From: Leucogyrophana mollusca
Taxonomy: Eukaryota > Basidiomycota > Agaricomycetes > Boletales
Assembly: GCA_021014945.1 (NCBI GenBank)
Contig: MU266387.1
Location: 1-64,000 of the forward strand
Direction of reading: 5' to 3'
Length of the DNA stretch: 64,000 bases
The notes beneath the pieces were generated by a model. It saw only the letters and a program-made list of their open reading frames with translations. It ran no database searches and had not been told where the DNA came from. Each line of letters opens with the position of its first letter. The first letter of the stretch is position 1. Positions 1 to 11,130 of this stretch are shown here, in pieces. A program made the position numbers and the translations under genes.

Positions 1-361
1 GACGCTTTCCGTGCCTTCTATGTCAACAAATATGCTGATCACCACGCTTTCGAGATAGCTTTTTGATTTTTTTCTACTTTACCGCGGGTACATGTCCACT
101 ACCTCCTATTTAGAAATTAACTCATGATACTTGCGCGCTTTCTCACTTGCGCGCCCTTGTGCTGTACTTGCAAACTTCGCGAGAATGCCCTTTCCTTGTC
201 AACTTGCGACAACAAGGAGAAAGCCGAGCAAGTGTCAATTAAGATTCATTAAGGACAGTCAGGTTCTCGGCAAGTATGAAAAGGGACAATAAGTAATTTG
301 GGAATTTACTGATGGTACTGACCACCTTGGTTACCTCCAGTGCAAGCGACACTCCGCGAAA
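1..361. other. Upstream flank without recognised gene
   Basis: No coding signal that I recognise. The stretch lies directly upstream of the DUF4470/MYND gene and probably holds its promoter. T-rich tracts occur around positions 60-80, but I see no clear core promoter element. Confidence 0.4.
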
Positions 362-3300
362 ATGGCTCATCCTCTTTTATGGCCAGGAAAAGTGTTCTTC
401 TATCCCATCGGAAACACCTCTCCCATTTGCCTTACTCAAGATCTTGCTCTCGAAGAGACAGCGAACATACTTTTGCTGGGATGCGGCGATCCCAGACATA
501 TTTTGTTCACAGTGCATGCCAGTGCGGCCGACGTTCCCCAATGTATGTTTTAAGCATGTCCCATTGTATCGAGGACCGTCAGTTGATATAACATTCGATA
601 GCATCGCGTCCGCTCGACATTACATGCTGCGATGTCGAAAGCGCTGTGTTGGGTAAGTCAAGCTTTCGCTCTCATTTTTCTCTGGATACCGAAACAAGTT
701 GTAGCTCGCAATGTCCTCTTGCTCACATTATTGGCCGACGAAGATGCTTCGGACAACATCACAAAGATCTGGAACCTCTTTTATCACTTATACATCGACA
801 AAGCCTCTCTCAGCCTCTTGATAAAACAATGCCAGAAACTCGTCAACATCTCGGAAACCCTCCAAGACTGGCAAGCCAGCAAATATGGCCACTTTCTGAA
901 GATGTGCACGGCTAAGACATTGTTGCAACTACGTCACTTCTGGACCCTTTATCTTCAGACGGAGAGCCTCCCCCCTCAGAAACACAAACGTTTCCAAGAA
1001 GACTTCGCTACGAACATCCGCCGGAATGCGTCCAGTAGCCAGTACACGTTCAGCTCCGTCCGCTCGGCAGGCCCGTTCTCCGTGCCTGCCATTATGGTCC
1101 TGCCCAAGATTTTCAATCACTACTGGAAAACTGGTACTACTTCGTATGATTCGAACGAAATATCCGAGGCTAAACTTGCCAACCCAACGTTTGCCTATTC
1201 CTCGTCCTCGAGCGATAAATTCGTCGTCCACTACGGCACCGATCCCATTGCACCGTTTCACCCTGCAGAAGCCTTTCTACCTAGACCTGCCACCAGCGGC
1301 TCCCCTAGTGAAGAAGATGTTGTCACCACCGCCAAAGCTCAGTTCAGGCGGTGGGCTGTTGCATTTTCCTGTTTACTTCGCAAAAGCAGCCCCGAATACC
1401 CTGTAACAATCAGAGTTTTTGCTGGTGATGCACTCGCTTTCTGTACTGCTCTGCGTTATTGCAGCATGACGAAGGACACCTCGACACCTCTTTACACTTC
1501 CCCTTGGGATATGACATCCATCATCTTGAACGAGACAAATTATGGCCCCAACGCAGCATTCTCAGCACCGACCGCATTTAACGTTATCGAGACCTCTAAT
1601 CTACTCGACCACATTGGGCTGCTCAACGTCTTGATCGCGACATCCCCAATACTATCTCGGGTCCCGACATCAACGATATACACGGAAGCTCTCCTATCTT
1701 ACGGAGTCGACCCCATGTCAAGTCTTCTTGATCGCGCATGCTGTGATCTTCCAACCTTGTCGTTTCTCCTTGGCCTGATTCCCTCCACTTTCATTTCTCA
1801 ATTCACGACTCATTCGAATGTCCATGAAATCGTGTCCCATCGCGGATCGCCGTCTTTTGCGTCTCAATTCCATGAAAGAGTAGCATGGAAGATACCCGCT
1901 GGTGCAGACCCAGCGGTTTGTCGTCCGGGGGTTGACGTGAATCAGAGGACGGGTTTCGACGCAAGTCAACTCGCCAAACTTCTCTTCAGCATCTATCTGA
2001 AGATGTTTGGGAACGAGGACTTGAAAAATATCATGGGAGGACCTCCCGAACGATCTCCGGGCGCAACGCTCACCCACTACAACCGACGTACTTTCGCAGA
2101 ACTTCTTCGAGTTGCCAAGGAGCGCATCCATGTCGATTGGCAGCAGACTATGTCGAAATTCTCGGAACTAGTAGTAGCGGACAAAAACCTCATCATTGGG
2201 AGCAACAACTACCAGGACATGTGTTGCCAGCTACACCTTCTCGGTGTGGACACCGTCGACACTCTTTCCATCGAGTACTCTTTATCGAGGCAAAGAATCG
2301 GCAGCCCTGAGACATTTCGAGGTTGGAAGACAATTCCACCAACTATCTGCATCGTTTTAGTGGTACCACAAGCAGCAATTGCTTCCGTGCGTTCATTGTT
2401 AGACCAGACAGGAACTCCAAGTCTACACGTCGAAATCCACAGCCCAAGCGCTCGGTTCTCAAACATGTTCACATCGATTCAAGCAGCTTATGGCACATTT
2501 CATACGACGGGTACAAGAGAGAACAAGAGGATTGTGGTTCGATGTGATTCCACTGGCCGGTTTGGAGAATTACCTTTAGTGATATCGTTCTGGATGCCAT
2601 CCTGGATTCTGACACTCGCCCCTCGTGACACCCATGTCGCCATGGGTGTTCAGTCAACTCCTGGCACTGCTAAACTGTTATTAGGGAAGTTAGGCATGAA
2701 TCTTCGCATATTCTCGTCACCATTGATGGACGAGCGCAATGTGCATATACTCACTGAACGACCAAACCTTGAAGCGGGGGTGGAAAAGGCGGCTGCATTG
2801 GCAGCATGGCCAGCGGAATTGGGACCGTGTTCGACTACGATCAGGATGGATGATCCCTGTCGTCAAATTGAAATGGTGACTGTACGGATGGATGTTACAG
2901 ACACGAGCGCCCAGTCCTCTCTGGCCGGTGGAGCTACTGTCACGACCACACAGCTGTCGCCATATGTCGTACAAGTTTCAATCGGTAACACCAAGCAATC
3001 CACATATTTTCCTCTACCTGTCGACGCACTGAAATCGAAACTACGTGTCGCGCGGAAGTCCATGTACGTTGAGGCAAGTGCAACAACATTGAGATTGAAG
3101 GAACAATGATCCAATGCTTGTCACCCCTTTGTAGGTTGTCGTCCCTGTCGCGCTGGGCCCAGCCTATAGAGGCGTGAAGGCACTGCTAGGAAGGTTTCCT
3201 ATCGTTTCTCACGGACAAAATCTTACCTCGTGGAATGTCCACCGAGTTGATCTTGACCGACTTCCTGCGTTGCAAACCACAACTCCAGGGAGCATGGAAT

Positions 3301-4115
3301 GGCTCAGGCCTCTCTGTTTTCTGATGTTCTCCGATAGGGAGAAAAGAGCGCGGGAGGGCGTATCGTCGGGAACGGGGGTCTCTCCGGACACGTTGATGAA
3401 CCTAAAGGACTCACTACTTTCGATTTTTGGTGCCTCCAGTGGCCTTTCCGAGCCCAACGCACGCGTTTTCGCCTTGGCGCAGGATGGGCCAATTGGGGCT
3501 TACACATTGATATTTGTCAATGAACTTCGCCTCGACCTTGCATCCCATACAGCCGTCGCCGATGCCTGGGTCCTCCCCATGACTCTAGAAATCCTACCAC
3601 ATGTCCTGGATGCGATTAGCGGCATAACTGCCTCGATAATGCATATCAAGACCGATGCAGAGGAGATGAGGGCTTGGAAACAGTTCCTTCCAGCCATAAC
3701 GGAGCGCTGTCGGACATGGAAACACAAGACGACCTGTGAGTATGAAGCCCACGGGGCCATTCCGCTGTCTATGGAGTGGGCGGAAAGCCCCATCTGCAGT
3801 TGCGGGAGGGGAGTCGGGTCCCAAGCTTTGAGCAAGGTAGAAAAGTGGAGCGCCTTCATGCCATATGTAACGCGCGCAGCATTGAGCCCCCTATTCGCCG
3901 TATCGTACCTGGAGGAAGTTGGCACATGGCTTACCGATGGCGAGGCAGTTCTCGGAACCCCACTGGCCACCAGCCCAGCGCCCTCGTGCGCTGCCTGTCA
4001 AAAGAAACAGCTCAACCTGCGTCTCTGTGGTAAATGCAAAAAGGTTCGATATTGCTCACCCGAGTGTCAGAAGAAGGATTGGAAAGCACACAAAGCACAT
4101 TGTACACAGTCGTAG
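362..4115 (+). CDS. DUF4470 and MYND-type zinc finger protein
   Basis: A protein of about 1193 aa assembled from exons 362-542, 602-652, 705-3073 and 3135-4115. The start was chosen because MAHPLLWPGKVFFYPIGNTS is the usual opening of basidiomycete DUF4470 proteins. Joining exons 1-3 restores the conserved PLDITCCDVESAVLARNVLL block. The C-terminus (last ~40 residues) is a MYND zinc finger, CAACQKK...CGKCKKVRYC..ECQKKDWKAHKAHC, with all expected Cys/His ligands. MYND fingers bind proline-rich peptides in partner proteins. The substrate or role of this fungal family is unknown. The third intron (3074-3134) has a GC donor (GAG|GCAAGT) and a TAG acceptor; without it the frame ends at 3109 before the MYND part. 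The family call is secure, the function is not. Confidence 0.85.
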
Positions 4116-4412
4116 AGTATTTCCTGAACGCCCGCCATGATTGCTTGTTGTACCACATATCCGAGTCATTACAATCGCAAGGCTGTTCGAATAAAACAGG
4201 ATATCACTGGCATTACTTGCGTCAATGATTGAATGGGAAGGGGTCTCGGGACGGTAGGGCAGCGGTAGGTAAGCTCGACCATAAACATCTACATCTTAGA
4301 GCCCACCAATAGCACGTTTCCGATGTTAAGCACAACTGCAAGTTGTGCATATTTTCAAATGTTGAATCGTGAATAACGTCTATGGCGAAAGCAATTGGGT
4401 CACGTCCGTCGG
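4116..4412. other. Convergent 3' intergenic spacer
   Basis: Lies between the 3' ends of the MYND gene (plus) and the first BTB gene (minus). AATAAA-like sequence sits at 4191-4197, suitable for plus-strand polyadenylation. Nothing else recognised. Confidence 0.35.
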
Positions 4413-5569
4413 TCACGGTAGTGCCAACAATCCGTCCAGGCTTTCCCACATGTCCACGCCCATCTTGGTGTACTTGTCTTTCAGTTTCCGATGGCACTTT
4501 GCGCACCATCCCTCCCCCGCCCAATCAAGATGCCCGAACATCCTCAGTCCGCGGATGGGATCGAACATTGACCCCCCAAAAGTCGACGTCCCGCCCACTT
4601 CTGAATCCGCGTGCCAGAGCGAGCTCATGCGAGTGACAGGAGCACATTTGGTGCAGCTTCGAGGCTTGCGAACAGTGGCAGAGTACCACACCCGCATGAG
4701 GTTCTCTCGCACTTCAAATACCCGCCTTTCATCCTCTCTGTCTATAATTTTCAATGTTCCTTCGTCATAGTTTCCGCGTATGAGTTCATAGAACGCACGC
4801 TTGAGAACCCCGGGGACATTGCAGCGCCTGCTAAGTACAATCGTCTCGGCTGCATATGGGATTTTGTCTGAATGAGAATGGAAATCATCGAGTAGAGGTG
4901 ACCACTGCTTCTCCAAGTATCGGATGATGAGCTTGATGTACCAACGGAAGTTTAGTGCGGTAGCCGCACGGAGCACGGCAGCTGCTTCGTGAAAAGATGG
5001 TGGTTTGTAACCAAAGTCACTGCGCAATTAAAGATTGTCAACTACACAAGCATTCAACTCCACTAACAAGAGCGGACTCACAGAGGCCGTCTATCCATGG
5101 TGAGCAGGGCATTGAAGTCTTCAGCCGACGTATTGGTGATCTGGTGAATGATTTCACCAGACTCGTTTGCTCTCTCTGTTGTTTCCATCTTGGTCAAAAG
5201 CTGCTCGAAATAACCGGAATGGTCAATCAAGCGGGAGCTGTTGAGCCTGTACAAGACATTATCGATGCGGAGATTTGTGTCTCCGTCAGGAAGCCAGAAT
5301 ATGGTATGTCTGTGAGGGTCACCATGATCATTCTCCTTCAAGCCGTTGCCGGTACGAGTGCGCTTCACTGAAGCTCCTGTGCCGTGTTCATCAGGCTCAT
5401 CCATCGCCTTTCGTTTCTCTTTCCCATGTGCGGTACTCGTGACTGGTGACATCTGAGCATCGACATCAAGAGCTGTGTTTGTGCGCATAGCGCCGGGATT
5501 TTCGAGATCATGCGATGACAGGAGTTCGCAGTGAGGCAGATCAGGAGGGGCAGACTGGATGATGTTCAT
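4413..5569 (-). CDS. BTB/POZ domain protein, paralogue 1
   Basis: A protein of 361 aa from exons 5569-5091 and 5019-4413 (minus strand). The intron has a GTGAGT donor and CAG acceptor and splits codon CT|T after MDRRP. Residues ~90-160 form a fungal BTB/POZ domain, with the typical DGDTNLRIDNVLYRLNSSRL and HSGYF motifs. A helical C-terminal half follows (KPPSFHEAAAVLRAATALNF, IPYAAETIVLSRRCNVPGVL). The N-terminal ~80 residues are low-complexity and basic (KRKAMDEPDE). BTB domains mediate homo- or hetero-oligomerisation, but this fungal family has no established partner. C-terminal CTKC and CAKC pairs could bind metal. The gene is a tandem duplicate of the one at 5878-7158, with the intron at the identical codon and phase. 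Confidence 0.85.
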
Positions 5570-5877
5570 TCTAGGATTGACGCGTTATTCACCAGCCCGT
5601 TTACTTGCTCGATCTTTCCCGTCAATAGTAGAAGAGATGAGACGCGTGAGTGGTACTTTTGTGTGATAGAAATTGGGGAGAAGACGCGTCCGTGAATGCG
5701 CCGCAACGAATTGAGGCTTCTGCAGGCTTGGAAATATATTCCCACAAGCTAGTCGCCCGGCATGCATGCAGCTCTAAGCTGGGTAGGGCCAATTATTATT
5801 TACCTGTTTGCATCTGCGGTAGATCGTACGTTGTATTATGAGTACACATTGCGCATGTAGTCGAAATAGAACCTAGA
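5570..5877. other. Spacer between BTB paralogues
   Basis: A 308-bp head-to-tail spacer. It should contain the promoter of paralogue 1 and the 3' end of paralogue 2. No coding sequence or repeat recognised. Confidence 0.35.
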
Positions 5878-7158
5878 CTATACCACCTCCGGCAGCGCCA
5901 ATAATTCGTCAAGACTTTTCCACATCTCCTGCCCTGTCATGGTCCACGCGTCTTTCATTCGTTTCTCGCACTTCACGCACCATCCACTTTCCACCCAGTT
6001 GGCGTCGATGAGGACGTGCAGCCCGAAGAGTGGATCAAACATTGTTGCTTCGAACATTGACATTCCACGCAGTACTGGATTCTCGTGCCAGAGCGAGGCT
6101 CTCTGGAGGGCGGTGATAGTGCACTCATTGCAGGGTGGGCAAGGATTACGAGCACCGGCGGCAAAGTACCACGTTCGCATGAGGCTCTCACGGGCTTTGG
6201 TTACACGCCTTTCATCTTCTCTGTCCAGAGATTTCAAAGCCTCTTCAGCGCACTGGGTGCGTATGAGCTCGTAAAATGCACGCTTGAGTACACTGGGGAC
6301 GCCATATTTCCGCCCTAGAACGACTGTCTCTGCGGCATAGGGAATATCCTCCGAAGTCCACGAGAAATCATCATGTTGGGTGGACCACTGCTTCTCGAGA
6401 CACTGCACGGCGAAGTGGATGTGCCCTTTGAAGTCGAGTGCGCTAGCTGCACGGAGGACGGCGGCCACCATTTCAAATGTAGGCGGATCGAAATAAAAGT
6501 CACTGCAATGCGATGGCGTTAGCGTCAATGAGACTCTACTGTTGTGTCAACAGGGGCTAACTCACGTCGGTCGTCTATCCATCGAGAGTATCGCGTCAAA
6601 ATCATCGGCCGATGTGTCGGTGATATGATGGATAATTCCTCGCGCATCTTCTACTGGGGCACCACCGGAGCCCAGCAGCCTCTTGAAATAACCGGAATGG
6701 TCGATCAGGCGGGAGCTGCTAAGCCTGTACAAGACGTTATCGATGCGAAGGATCGTGTCTCCGTCGCGAAGCCAGAATGTGGTATGCCTTCGAGCGTCAT
6801 CATGTTCCATTTCCTCTAAGTAATCACTGGCGGCGATACGAGAGCGCTTCGTCGAAGCCGAAGCGTTATGCTCGGGCTCGTCAAGAGAATTCACCTTTCG
6901 CTTCTGTCTCTCTTTACCTGATTTGATACCTTCAGCTGCCACAGAGTCGGCTATGATGTTTACTCTAGCCTCTCCAGAACCAGGCCTGGTCTTCGTTTGT
7001 GGTGATTCCTCCTGAGTCGACCGACTCGGAGAGCCCCCAAACCCAGGCCTCCGAGCCCCACACGCGACTTGGGAGGTATGAGCAGAGGGGGCTAGCATCG
7101 AAGGGTTTTCTTCGCGTTTGAAACCCATCCTTTTAATGACATGAGTGTTTCCGCCCAT
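5878..7158 (-). CDS. BTB/POZ domain protein, paralogue 2
   Basis: A protein of 405 aa from exons 7158-6566 and 6502-5878. It aligns along its length with paralogue 1: HTTFWLRDGDTILRIDNVLY in the BTB core, TSADDFDAILSMDRRPT at the splice, then AAVLRAASALDF, IPYAAETVVLGRKYGVPSVL and a C-terminal SGWCVKCEKRMKDAW block ending LDELLALPEVV. The intron is again phase 2 inside the same codon. The N-terminus is about 45 residues longer than in paralogue 1. An internal start is possible because the first ~60 residues are low-complexity. C-terminal CPPC and CVKC pairs resemble metal ligands. Function unknown. Fungal genomes often carry large, rapidly evolving families of such BTB proteins. Confidence 0.85.
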
Positions 7159-7547
7159 GATCCTGGGACTCGAGGAGCAAAACGCGTACTGACCGAAACG
7201 TTATAGCCAACACCTAATATAACGCGTCCTCCTCAAGCATATTATGTAATGTAAGGACTGCAAAATATTCAACATTGAATTTTTGAGACTGCTACTCGTT
7301 GCTACTCGTGATGGAAGCTTTTCAGACTTCCACTGGCAAGAATTATGTTTTGGATGCGTCCATCGCCGACGCAAGGTAATATGCTCCAGGAATGCTCGGC
7401 CCAATACTCCAAACGAAACGTGGTTGCTGGCGAAAGCAAAATTCAAAGTCATCTTATCGCAATATCTCGAAGTACGTTCTTCCCCCTCCTCACCCCTTCC
7501 ATAACCTCGCCGTCCATTATCCCTTGCAAATAGCTAGAGCGTCAAGA
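7159..7547. other. Intergenic spacer, BTB2 to HET
   Basis: A 389-bp stretch without a credible gene. It should contain the BTB paralogue 2 promoter and the 3' end of the HET gene. Confidence 0.3.
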
Positions 7548-9353
7548 TCAGCTCTTTTCGATGTGTAATGCCAAATCGCATGCGTACCACTCGCCGACTA
7601 GTCTGAAAAAACCGTCTCCCACCTTACGGATGACAAAAGGCAATTCTCCGCCTAGAAGCACACACACCCAATCCCCTGGTTTCGCTGTGCGCGGGACCAC
7701 GCCCATATACCCCGTACTCGTCATAGCAAAACACCTACCATAGAAGAATGCGAGAGATCCCTGTATCTTATGCAAGAGGACGTCAACTTCTGAGGCCGAC
7801 TTCGGAGGGATGGGTATAGGCGAAGGTGTGTCCTTGCTTGATTTTACATCCAATGTCGGTTTGGGAAGGCGCTGCGGGGAGCCGGTTCCGGGGTTGATAT
7901 AGGGAATATCACAGTCCAGGAGTAATGTCCTGTAGAATGCCATGCGGGAGCTCCCGCCTGCGATATAAGGTAAGTCCGCTCCCTCCCCTGTATCCGCTTC
8001 GGTCTTGAGTTTCTCAACAACCTGTGTTTCTGTTATCCTATTGTGTGAATATTCGAGCAGGTCAAAGAGCTTGTACATGTCCAACTCGACAATAGTGTCA
8101 AATTGGACACCGGGGAGGTTCATAACACTCCCAGCGAACTTTGGAGCGACGGGTTGTACTCCAGCAAGGGCCGGATCACCAGCGGCATAAATTTTTCGAG
8201 ACTTTGCAATCTCATGTCCCCCATCAACGCCAATGTCATCGAGCCACGGATCCGGATTGTTGACTGTCCACGACAGCGAAAAATTCGCATTATCAGACTG
8301 GAAATTCGGCACCCACGATGGGTCCGTCTGGTAGAGTATGACGCTCTGGCCCGTGATCCATGACAAATCTCCTAGATCTCGATTTCGCGCGTAGAGGTAC
8401 GTGAACGTATCTCGGTAAGCGTTAACTGTGGACTTGCGGTAGTCGGGCTGGATATGATGTTGGGTGTGGGCGTCTGTGAGACCGAGGAGGGCGTATATCT
8501 TATCCCGCGGGTCAGTAGATTTGAAGAGGTGCGTTATTTTCAACAGTGCGCCCAGATCGGCAGTGTGTCCGTGTGCCGCGAGGGATGGAGCGATGTCGAA
8601 GATAGATCGACTTGTCGAAGCCAATCTTATGATAGTCGCGACGTCAGGTTCGGTCTTAGTATGCAACGCCCACTGCCAGGAGTGCTTGAGTTCACTCAGG
8701 AGAGCGTACATGGATGACCAGGGGATGGAATGTGTGCCGACGAGGAGACGGGCAGAGCGTGCAAGGGATATTTCTTGGATTATCCAGACACGGCGCCACC
8801 ATGGTCTGGTCAGTAGACGCCCAAGCGCATGCCAGCGGTCCTGCAGCGATGGGTCATTCAAGACTTTTTGACTTTTAGCGGAGCCAGCGCGTTTTGCTTC
8901 GGTGAGGAGATCAGGGAGCTCGAGGACAAAGTCAAGAGCGGCGGAGGAATCGGGGGAGGACGGACCGAGCCAGACGAGGACGTCTGATGCGTTTGTGTAG
9001 ATGGTATGCATCTGGCGGACTTGGTCCGTCCGTTCGTCGGGGTCATCTTGGTTAATGCATATCGCATCTGCCCAGAGGGTGACAGGATTGCCCTTTGCGT
9101 TGATGCGGATATGTGTTAGGGCTTGGTGGAGGTTCTGTCGGACGGGAAAGCAGTTATTCCCGAGCTGGACAGGTAGCGGATTCCGATGGCTGCCCCAGGT
9201 GTATGAGAGGGCGGTGTAAGGGGGCGCAGAGCTAAGGGGGTGCGTGGAGAGCTGGCACGAGATGAGGGAAGGATCTGATGGGGATGAGGGAAGAATTGTG
9301 AGGAGACGGAAGGAGCAGGATGGGAGCGGGGCATAGACAGCGGCTAAATCCAT
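7548..9353 (-). CDS. HET-domain (heterokaryon incompatibility) protein
   Basis: A single-exon protein of 601 aa. The start is placed at MDLAAVYAPLPS; an in-frame extension of 14 residues to 9395 is possible but looks non-coding. Residues ~45-200 carry the HET signature blocks: YTALSYTWGS, LWADAICINQDDPDERTDQV and RPWWRRVWIIQEI. The region after residue 300 (DPRDKIYALLGLTD) and the C-terminal VRKVG/GEWYA block match the usual fungal HET-6-like architecture. HET domains trigger programmed cell death when incompatible alleles or partners meet, and are related to TIR-like immune domains. Which partner this one senses cannot be told. It is divergent from HEM3, with 223 bp between the starts. Confidence 0.9.
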   Translation of the reverse strand: MDLAAVYAPLPSCSFRLLTILPSSPSDPSLISCQLSTHPLSSAPPYTALSYTWGSHRNPLPVQLGNNCFPVRQNLHQALTHIRINAKGNPVTLWADAICINQDDPDERTDQVRQMHTIYTNASDVLVWLGPSSPDSSAALDFVLELPDLLTEAKRAGSAKSQKVLNDPSLQDRWHALGRLLTRPWWRRVWIIQEISLARSARLLVGTHSIPWSSMYALLSELKHSWQWALHTKTEPDVATIIRLASTSRSIFDIAPSLAAHGHTADLGALLKITHLFKSTDPRDKIYALLGLTDAHTQHHIQPDYRKSTVNAYRDTFTYLYARNRDLGDLSWITGQSVILYQTDPSWVPNFQSDNANFSLSWTVNNPDPWLDDIGVDGGHEIAKSRKIYAAGDPALAGVQPVAPKFAGSVMNLPGVQFDTIVELDMYKLFDLLEYSHNRITETQVVEKLKTEADTGEGADLPYIAGGSSRMAFYRTLLLDCDIPYINPGTGSPQRLPKPTLDVKSSKDTPSPIPIPPKSASEVDVLLHKIQGSLAFFYGRCFAMTSTGYMGVVPRTAKPGDWVCVLLGGELPFVIRKVGDGFFRLVGEWYACDLALHIEKS

Positions 9354-9576
9354 GGGTAAGTACTTGATAAATGTGCAGAGTGGGCTGGTGGACACCGACG
9401 GGGTCGGTCGGACTGGCGTTTACTCGAATGAGAGCCTTGAAATCTGCTCGATCACGCTGTGGTCTAAGCTCTTCAGGGGGTTAATTCTAGTAAAGAAATG
9501 TATTCCCACGGATGGCTTTATTGATCGATCATATCTCGAAGCAGTCACGCCCAAACAGATTTCTCAAGTCGCCTCG
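9354..9576. promoter_or_regulatory. Divergent HET/HEM3 promoter region
   Basis: 223 bp between the HET start codon and the preferred HEM3 start. The HET start lies in a CCATGG palindrome, so a plus-strand ATG overlaps it (9352) in frame with HEM3. I treat the 75 codons after it as 5' leader because conserved HEM3 sequence begins only after 9577. Confidence 0.45.
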
Positions 9577-10760
9577 ATGGCATCAGGATCGCAATCTACG
9601 AGTCCCACAAGCGACACTTTCTCCAAATCCAAACCGAGGACATTCGTCTTGGCCTCGAGAGGTTCTAAGCTCGCTCAGATCCAGACGAACACCGTTCGCG
9701 ATGAGCTCGAAGCCGCGTTTCCTTCCCTTTCGTTCGGCACCTCATTCATGTCGACCGAGGGCGACAAGAATCAGTCTCAGGCGCTCTATCTGCTAGGGGG
9801 GAAAGCACTATGGACGAAGGAGCTTGAAGTCGCACTAAAGGACAATATCGTTGATATGTTGGTGCACTGTCTCAAAGACGTACCGACGACCTTGCCAGAA
9901 GGTTGTGAGATCGCCGCCATACTTGAACGAGAAAACCCGGTTGACAGCCTGGTGGTCAAGCAGGGTCTGCCGTTCACAGATCTTGACAGCTTGCCAGTAG
10001 GTAGTGTGGTGGGCACAAGTAGTGTGAGGAGAGTCGCCCAGTTGCGAAGGTTATACCCAGGATTGGTCTTCTTGGACGTGGTGAGTCCTCTGGGTGTTTG
10101 TGCAGGGTCTTATCGCTAATATTATCTCAGCGAGGAAATTTGTAGGCGGATGCAGTCCCTTGAGGTGGATGAAGCTAAGCCTCTCGTTACAGAAACACGC
10201 GTCTAGCGAAGCTCGATGCACCTGACGGTCCATACACCGCACTCGTTCTAGCGAAAGCTGGGCTTGTCCGCCTCGGAATGGGAGATCGCGTCACATCGGA
10301 CATCACCCCACCGACTCTCTACTATGCGGTATCTCAGGGCGCGCTGGCGGTGGAAATTCGATCCAATGATAGAGAAGCGCAGGAATTGTGCAGGGCTTTG
10401 ACGCACCAGGAGACACAATGGAAATGCCTCGCAGAGCGTGCAACGCTACGGATACTGGAAGGGGGCTGCAGTGTCCCCGTTGGGGTTGAAAGCGAACTGA
10501 CGGACGTTCTGATGGCCGAAGGAAGATTGAAGAGTGCTGTTTTGAAGGTCACTGGGTGTGTTACTTCGATCGATGGCAAAGAACACGTGAAGCATACTGT
10601 AAGCGAACGCGTGGAGAGCGCAAAGGAGGCAGAAGCTCTGGGGGAAGGACTGGCAAGGTGGCTAAAGAGTAATGGGGCAGCGTCGATACTTGACGCCATC
10701 ACAGAGGACCGAGAAAAGCGCGCTGGAGATGCCAAAACCGCGGAGGAGGCAAGAGCTTAG
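9577..10760 (+). CDS. HEM3: Porphobilinogen deaminase (hydroxymethylbilane synthase)
   Basis: A protein of 360 aa from exons 9577-10080, 10131-10141 and 10193-10760. It polymerises four porphobilinogen molecules to hydroxymethylbilane in haem synthesis, in the cytosol. Diagnostic segments: FVLASRGSKLAQIQTN at the N-terminus, GGKALWTKELE, VDMLVHCLKDVPT, VVGTSSVRRVAQL, and EGGCSVPVGV, whose Cys (~264) carries the dipyrromethane cofactor. Length fits the eukaryotic family. The second exon is only 11 nt (CGAGGAAATTT); it restores the conserved RGNLNTRLAKL peptide and the frame. Starting at ATG 9577 gives MASGSQ..., the first Met before the conserved domain. Confidence 0.95.
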
Positions 10761-11130
10761 ATTGACATTGAAGAAAAGGCTATATTCAACATGTATACCA
10801 TCTACATCGATAGCTAAGGGAACTCGTTCAAGAGGAATGAATATCTCTTGCAGTTCAAGTACGCGAGGGAGTCAAAAACATTTTCCAGCGAGATTTGAAG
10901 AACAAGATTATCGATCTACCTCCCCACGAGCGCCTGCAGTTCCCTGGATCGTTTTGTATGGGCAACAGGTGACTCTAAGGCGGAGAGGAAAAGACATTGA
11001 GGAAAACAAAAATGCACTGTGTGTTGTTATAAGCGGGGTCAGTGTTTAATCTTGTTTGCTCCTAGATCCTTTTGGGGATGGCATCCGGGATCGGTTGCTG
11101 TGGCGTTTCTGGTCTTGATCCTGTACCGAC
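10761..11130. other. Intergenic spacer HEM3 to UBE2W-like gene
   Basis: A 370-bp stretch. HEM3 3' UTR and the promoter of the ubiquitin-conjugating enzyme are expected here. No further coding signal recognised. Confidence 0.3.

Noticed and set aside
9352..9576. 75-codon N-terminal extension of HEM3
   Set aside because: Conserved sequence begins after the Met at 9577; the extension has no resemblance to a targeting peptide or to HEM3, and it would overlap the HET start codon.
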